From assembly GCA_963848825.1 (NCBI GenBank), contig CAWKFA010000009.1, forward strand, positions 62,001 through 126,000: a stretch of 64,000 bases of DNA. The letters are read 5' to 3'. Shown one piece after another: positions 59,901-64,000 of the stretch (positions within the stretch are counted from its first letter, which is position 1; each line of letters starts with the position of its first letter). The notes below the pieces were generated by a model. It searched no databases. It worked only from the letters and a program-made list of their open reading frames with translations, and was not told the origin of the DNA. Origin of the DNA: CAVVSQ01 sp963848825. Its GTDB lineage: Bacteria > Planctomycetota > Planctomycetia > Gemmatales > Gemmataceae. Both the position numbers and the translations under genes were made by a program.

Positions 59901-60224
59901 CTGCAGGTGGTTTCTCCGGCCCAACGCGCTCAAGCGGTGCGCATCTTCGAGGAAACCGCTCGGCGCCAACCACTCGCACCCGAGGAGCAACTTGAACTTG
60001 CCCAGCTACACGATGCCGCCGGCGACATCAGCCTCGCCAGCGAGCAAATCAGCGGCCTGCTGGCGGCGGAACCGGAAAACGCCCAGTTTCTCGCCTTTTC
60101 AATTCGTCATCTCATCAAAACTGGGGAGTTGGAGTCCGCCCTTGGCCAATTACGGACACTTCAAAGTCTTGAACCAGAACGCGCCAGGACCAAAGAATTG
60201 CAAAGGCAATTGTTGAAGTCGTAA
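56919..60224 (+). CDS. Large tetratricopeptide repeat protein (four frameshifts)
   Basis: About 1100 residues. An N-terminal membrane helix (LLFWTLGIILGLGIVVHLVHG) anchors a long run of TPR helices, for example DQALTYYTHYLHYEPEDISALAKFG, RAIELDPKRVESYVLLAQVYQ, LARAAEQRPTALEPTWLKAEV and GLELAPHAPDTWIAWAEQL. Frame changes near 57420, 57800, 58255 and 59380; the repeat pattern continues through all of them, so it is one gene. No enzymatic domain. Probably an envelope or complex-assembly scaffold. Confidence 0.75.
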
Positions 60225-60232
60225 GCAATCAT

Positions 60233-60255
60233 CCACACGCGTAATTCCTGTGTGG
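60233..60255. terminator. Possible weak hairpin between convergent genes
   Basis: CCACAC (60233-60238) and GTGTGG (60250-60255) flank 11 bases shortly after the TPR stop. Short and lacking a T-run; termination is uncertain. Confidence 0.25.
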
Positions 60256-60323
60256 GACCGAAGCTCAAGTCGTCAGAGTGATCACTGGTGCGCGCAACTG
60301 CCCGAGCAACCCGGTACAAATCT

Positions 60324-61151
60324 CTATGGGGCTCCAACAATAGTTTTCCTCAGCGACACCACCTTTTCCGTTGACCAGCGCGGATGTTCCACGCGTACTA
60401 GCTCGGCGATCTTTTCCGCTGTCTTGGGCGTGCGCAATACCGTGACATGAGTCGTCGCCAAACGAATAGCGGGAATGCCCTGTTTTTGGAGATCGGACGG
60501 CCACTGACTGACGCAGGCTACCATGCCATCGCCATGCGGTCCTGTCGCCCCGACGACACACAGGAAATCCACGTTCGCCGGGATCTTTTTGTCGTCCCGC
60601 AGCTCATTCCAGACCAGACGTTCTTTTTTGGTGAGTGATTGCAGAAACGGTTCTTGTTCCTTGGCGACGCCGAAATTCAGTTTGGCCCACGAGGTGCCGT
60701 CGTTGGGCGCGCAAATCTGCACGACACGGGTGACACCGCTGCGCGGATTGTCTTCCACGAATTGCCGGGCCACCACGCCGCCCGTGCTGTGGCCGAGCAA
60801 CACAATCTCCGAATACCCCAAAAACCGTAGCTTACCAACAGCTTGAGCCAGCGCCGGGGCAGCCGCGATCTTTTCGACGCGCGTGTTCTGACTATAGGCA
60901 TAGGCGAAAACGTCATTGTCATGGCCCAGGGCCTTCACCAGAACACTTCCCGAAAGTTGCCAATCATGGAATTGCGGCTCGGAGACCTTGGCGCCGTTAA
61001 GCGGATGAATACGCAAGCCGGGAATGAGCAAAACCGCCCGCGCACGGCCTGGAGTGCGTTCCATGCCGATCCAGGGTACGGGATACACCTGTTGAAACCT
61101 GGTTTCGATTGGCCCGCCGCCACCTACCAGGGCTAGTAGGAGGAATAACAT
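60324..61151 (-). CDS. Secreted alpha/beta hydrolase
   Basis: An intact 275-residue esterase/lipase-type protein. A short hydrophobic start (MLFLLLALVGGGG) may be a signal peptide. The nucleophile elbow GHSTGG puts the catalytic Ser at 122; the acid and His are not pinned down, but a TTHVTVL segment near the end is a good His candidate. The middle of the protein (VQICAPNDGTSWAKLNF) resembles lipase/PGAP1-like hydrolases. The substrate is unknown. Confidence 0.78.
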   Translation of the reverse strand: MLFLLLALVGGGGPIETRFQQVYPVPWIGMERTPGRARAVLLIPGLRIHPLNGAKVSEPQFHDWQLSGSVLVKALGHDNDVFAYAYSQNTRVEKIAAAPALAQAVGKLRFLGYSEIVLLGHSTGGVVARQFVEDNPRSGVTRVVQICAPNDGTSWAKLNFGVAKEQEPFLQSLTKKERLVWNELRDDKKIPANVDFLCVVGATGPHGDGMVACVSQWPSDLQKQGIPAIRLATTHVTVLRTPKTAEKIAELVRVEHPRWSTEKVVSLRKTIVGAP

Positions 61152-61416
61152 GTCCCCGGAAATAACCGAACATGGGCAATCTGTCTATGGCACTCGCTGA
61201 GCTATTTTCGAATCTTTCCCGGCCCGCTACGTCGTGGCGCAGGCGCTTGACTCGGCCTGCCGTTCTTTAGTGTGGCGCCAGGCGTCGGGAGCGGGGGCCT
61301 GGCAAAATCCCACGGCCAGGGTATTGGTTTTGGAATATATCTTCCGCATCCCGGGACCGCAGAAGATAACGGACCGCGTCACCGCGTCCGCGCTTTTTCC
61401 AAAGGAAGCTTTTCCC

Positions 61417-62006
61417 ATGAGCAAGGGGCGCCTCGAAGCTTTTAGTGATGGGGTGCTGGCCATCATAATTACGATTATGGTTCTTGAGCTCAAGCCTCCC
61501 CAGGAGAGCACCCTGGAAGGCTTGAGGCTCATGCTGCCGCTGCTGGTAAGTTACGTGCTTAGCTTTATTTTCGTGGGTATTTACTGGAACAATCATCATC
61601 ACCTTTTGCAAACGGTGCGCCACGTCAACGGGATGGTCCTGTGGGCCAACCTTCATCTGCTCTTCTGGTTGTCGCTCACGCCGTTCGTCACGGCCTGGAT
61701 GGGAGTGACCAACTTCGATGCCTTGCCGGTGGCAATGTATGGGGTCGTGCTCTTGTTGTCCGGTTTTGCTTATTACGTTCTCACGAAAGTCTTGATAGCG
61801 CAGCACGGCAAGGAATCGCCGCTGGCGCAGGCCGTCGGCAGCGACGTCAAAGGCAAAATCTCCCTCGTCGTCTATGCGACCGGCGTTCTACTCGCGCTGG
61901 CGGAGCCGGCCGTCGCGTGCGCGCTCTACGGTTTGGTTGCGTGTATGTGGCTCATCCCGGATCGGCGCATGGAACGGCGCTGGCGAAGAATGAGAAAAGT
62001 GAATAG
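61417..62006 (+). CDS. TMEM175/DUF1211-type potassium channel protein (one frameshift)
   Basis: AAAGGAAG precedes the ATG at 61417. The signature RLEAFSDGVLAIIITIMVLEL starts the first helix, with the family FSDGV motif. Six hydrophobic helices follow, ending LVACMWLIPDRRMER. The frame then shifts near 61975, and the adjacent frame ends ALAKNEKSE at TAG 62004-62006, a normal length of about 196 residues. The uninterrupted frame to 62208 would overlap the convergent methyltransferase gene and is less likely. TMEM175 homologues conduct potassium without the usual selectivity loop. Confidence 0.78.
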
Positions 62007-62064
62007 GTCCAACTGGCAATCTAGCGGTCAGGCGACGGTGTGTTCTTGCGGAATGAAGTTCCCA

Positions 62065-62762
62065 TTACCCGTTCAGACTGACCATGCCGCCCAGGTACCC
62101 ACGATCACGTTTACGCAATACCTGGATCATGGAATCGCGCGCCATCTGCGGCGTCGTCACTTCTTCCGGCAGGGAATAATAATGCTCTTCCTCGAACGCC
62201 GTGGCTAACTCGACGCGTAAGTCCCGGCCATCGTTTACCCAGCCCCGGTCCGTTGGGACCGAACGCATGCGTTCGTTAAGCACGTAAAAAACGCCGCCCG
62301 GCGCAACGCCTGGGCGATCATGTTCATGACGTCGCCCGGCTCAAAGACATGCTGAATTACCCAGATGGCAATGGCGCCATCGACGCGAAATCCCCGGCCG
62401 ATCATTTTGGCCAGGGTATCCGGGGACCAGATAGTAAAACGCTCGGAAAGAACATAGTCCGGTGCATTCAGGCGCATCGATTGGCTGAAATCCACACCCA
62501 CAACGCGGCAACCAAACCGGTCGATCAGTCCTTTGGAAACTCGACCTATGCCGCAGCCGTAATCGAGCACACACGTCTCGCTCCCGACTGGCAAATATTT
62601 GCCAATCTGTTCGACCAAATAAGGGGTCTCCTTTTCCCAGCGTTCCTGGGAAGTAGCCCCCTCGAGCGAGCCGACGATGATCTCCTTGGCATCCGCGACC
62701 GTTGGCGTCTCGAAGATTTTCGGGAAATAGACCGGTAAGTCGGGTTGGTTTTGATCCGGCAT
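62065..62762 (-). CDS. Class I SAM-dependent methyltransferase (one frameshift)
   Basis: About 232 residues. The SAM-binding motif CVLDYGCGIGRVSKGL and the following VVGVDFSQSMR are clear, with AIWVIQHVFEPGDV further on. A shift near 62295 joins LRRA to GVFYVLNERMRSVP and a C-terminal EEHYYSLPEEVTTPQMARD. The start at 62762 is the first ATG of the frame. Substrate unknown. Confidence 0.75.
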
Positions 62763-62782
62763 GCGCGTCTCCCTGGCCAGGT

Positions 62783-63662
62783 TTAGCTACCACCGAAAAA
62801 ACGGCGATCACGAGCTTCGTAATCGGCGTAGCCAAGTAAATCATAAAGTGCGCGTACGGCTAAGCATGCCGGGCAAGCGATCACGCTGGTGACCAAGGTT
62901 CTTGATATCGGCAAGCGTCTCCTGCGCGGCTTTCAGGGCGGATCGAAAGGCCGTCAAGGGATACAATACCATCCGATAGCCGAGTTCGCCGAAGGCGGCG
63001 GTATCCAGGTTCGGGCTTTTGCCAAATTCGGTGTTGTTGGCAAGGAGGGGACCGTCCACGGCCCGGGCGAAAGCGGCGAATTCATCGCGGTTTTCGAGGG
63101 CTTCGGGAAAGATGGCGTCGGCGCCGGCTTCGACATAAAGCCGGGCACGGCGGACAGCATCGTCAAACCCGGTCACGCCACGCGCATCGGTGCGTGCGAT
63201 AAGGACAAAGTCCGGGTCGCGGCGTGCCGCCACGGCTGCTCGAATCTTCGCCGCCATGGCTTCCGGCTCAATCAGGCTCTTGCCAGAGAGGTGGCCGCAT
63301 CGCTTGGGTAATTGCTGGTCTTCCAGGTGAATGCCCGCGACACCGGCATCCTCGAACTGTCGCACGGTGCGTTCGACGTTGAGCGCCTCGCCAAACCCCG
63401 TATCGGCGTCACAAAGGAGGGGCAATTTCGTGGCGCCGGCCAATGTTCGCGCCTCCTCAATAAACTCAGTCAGGGTGAGCAGGCCGACATCAGGCACGCC
63501 GTGGGCTGCCGATAAAGCGCCGCCAGAAAGATAGATTGCCGAAAATCCCAGGCGTTCCGCCATCCTCGCAACCAGGGCGTTGAAGACGCCGGGTATGGCA
63601 AGCGTCGACGCCGACCAGGCAGTGCGCAGGCGGCGGCCGGGAGAAGTAACGGACTCATTCAT
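62783..63662 (-). CDS. Isocitrate lyase/PEP mutase-superfamily enzyme, methylisocitrate lyase-like (one frameshift)
   Basis: A TIM-barrel enzyme of about 290 residues. The start MNESVTSPGRRLRTA at 63662 has GAGGG upstream. Motifs include YLSGGALSAAHGVPDVGLLT, PLLCDADTGFGEALNVERTV (metal-binding Asp) and the catalytic KRCGH of methylisocitrate lyases and related C-C lyases. A shift near 62870 gives the true end ALYDLLGYADYEARDRRFFGGS with a stop at 62783-62785; the plain frame stops at 62841. PrpB (2-methylcitrate cycle) is the first guess; other C-C lyases of the family are possible. Confidence 0.78.
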
Positions 63663-63811
63663 GAACGCCCTCGATCTTGACAAGACTCACGGATTCCCCG
63701 ATGAAATCCATAACATTCCCCATGTGCCACCGCAATTAAACAGAAGGCACGCCACGGGAAGGGTTCCCGTCCCCTTTTTCAACAGTCTGGGCCATGGTTA
63801 AGGAGAACTTC

Positions 63812-64000
63812 ATGACCAATGCAGGCGAGTCTACCACGCCGGCACGCTCGCGTCCCCTACTTGTTGGAGTGCTGACGCTCCTCTGGGCCGTGTTTGGTTT
63901 TTTTACGATTTGTCAGGTGTTGAGCAAAGATAGTGCCGCACGCGACCCGGAGAAAATCAAAGAACTGCAAAACGCCACGTTCACCGTCGCGACACGTTCC
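63812..64000 (+). CDS. Hypothetical membrane-anchored protein, N-terminal part
   Basis: AAGGAG lies 6 bases before the ATG at 63812. The first 63 residues have a basic start, one hydrophobic helix (LLVGVLTLLWAVFGFFTICQVL) and a hydrophilic run; the gene continues past the window. The topology is that of a signal anchor. Not recognised. Confidence 0.55.
   Translation, partial: MTNAGESTTPARSRPLLVGVLTLLWAVFGFFTICQVLSKDSAARDPEKIKELQNATFTVATRS

Noticed and set aside
61976..62208. C-terminal extension of the TMEM175-like protein
   Set aside because: It lies antisense to the methyltransferase gene, and an adjacent frame gives a normal end at 62006.

Overview
The window looks like a chromosomal segment of a planctomycete, most likely a Gemmata-type lineage. 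The evidence is the gene content: a DUF1080 protein, a PVC-type propeller/HEAT/cytochrome c protein with a CxxCH motif, two Hanks-type Ser/Thr kinases with C-terminal membrane segments, a PQQ-like propeller protein, an FHA-GAF-HD-GYP protein, an S1-repeat protein with a Pro/Ala-rich head and an ATP-grasp enzyme of the kind found near tetrahydromethanopterin genes. The DNA is moderately GC-rich and densely coded on both strands. I see no rRNA, tRNA, CRISPR array, prophage or transposase gene.

Layout. 1-6.3 kb: end of a DUF1080 gene, a PPK2 kinase, a DUF58 protein with two membrane proteins, and a long-chain acyl-CoA ligase. 6.3-12.5 kb: S1-repeat protein, SDR oxidoreductase and a DevC/DevA/DevB-like exporter. 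12.5-21.1 kb: signalling genes (FHA-GAF-HD-GYP, two Ser/Thr kinases), a Nudix hydrolase, a coiled-coil protein and a gene-poor stretch (16.8-17.8 kb) with a 15-bp tandem repeat and a perfect hairpin. 21.3-25.4 kb: an operon of thiolase, B12-dependent acyl-CoA mutase large and small subunits and MeaB GTPase; the key residues point to isobutyryl-CoA mutase rather than methylmalonyl-CoA mutase. 25.5-35.2 kb: a large unknown protein, MBL hydrolase, ATP-grasp enzyme, PQQ-like protein, lipoprotein, two methyltransferases and an ArsC-like gene with an in-frame TGA at the redox position (probable selenoprotein). 35.3-40.4 kb: MoeB-rhodanese fusion and a fatty acid operon (rpmF-plsX-fabD-acpP-fabF). 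40.6-48.6 kb: HIT, dGTPase, PIN-TRAM, HAD phosphatase and the PVC cytochrome. 48.7-52.2 kb: alpha ribosomal operon (rpmJ-rpsM-rpsK-rpsD-rpoA-rplQ), divergent from map. 53.4-64 kb: metallopeptidase, queF, two TPR proteins, alpha/beta hydrolase, TMEM175-type channel, methyltransferase and a methylisocitrate-lyase-like enzyme.

Two things shape any reading of this sequence. First, about half of the genes carry single-base frameshifts, including single-copy essential genes (rpoA, rplQ, rpsK, rpmJ, map). These are best read as indel errors of the assembly, not pseudogenes, so I give full gene extents spanning the shifts with the approximate shift points. Second, three copies of one ~100-bp inverted-repeat element (arms with GGGGTCAGACCCC) sit in intergenic gaps at 11.2, 22.4 and 35.2 kb, a small non-autonomous repeat family.
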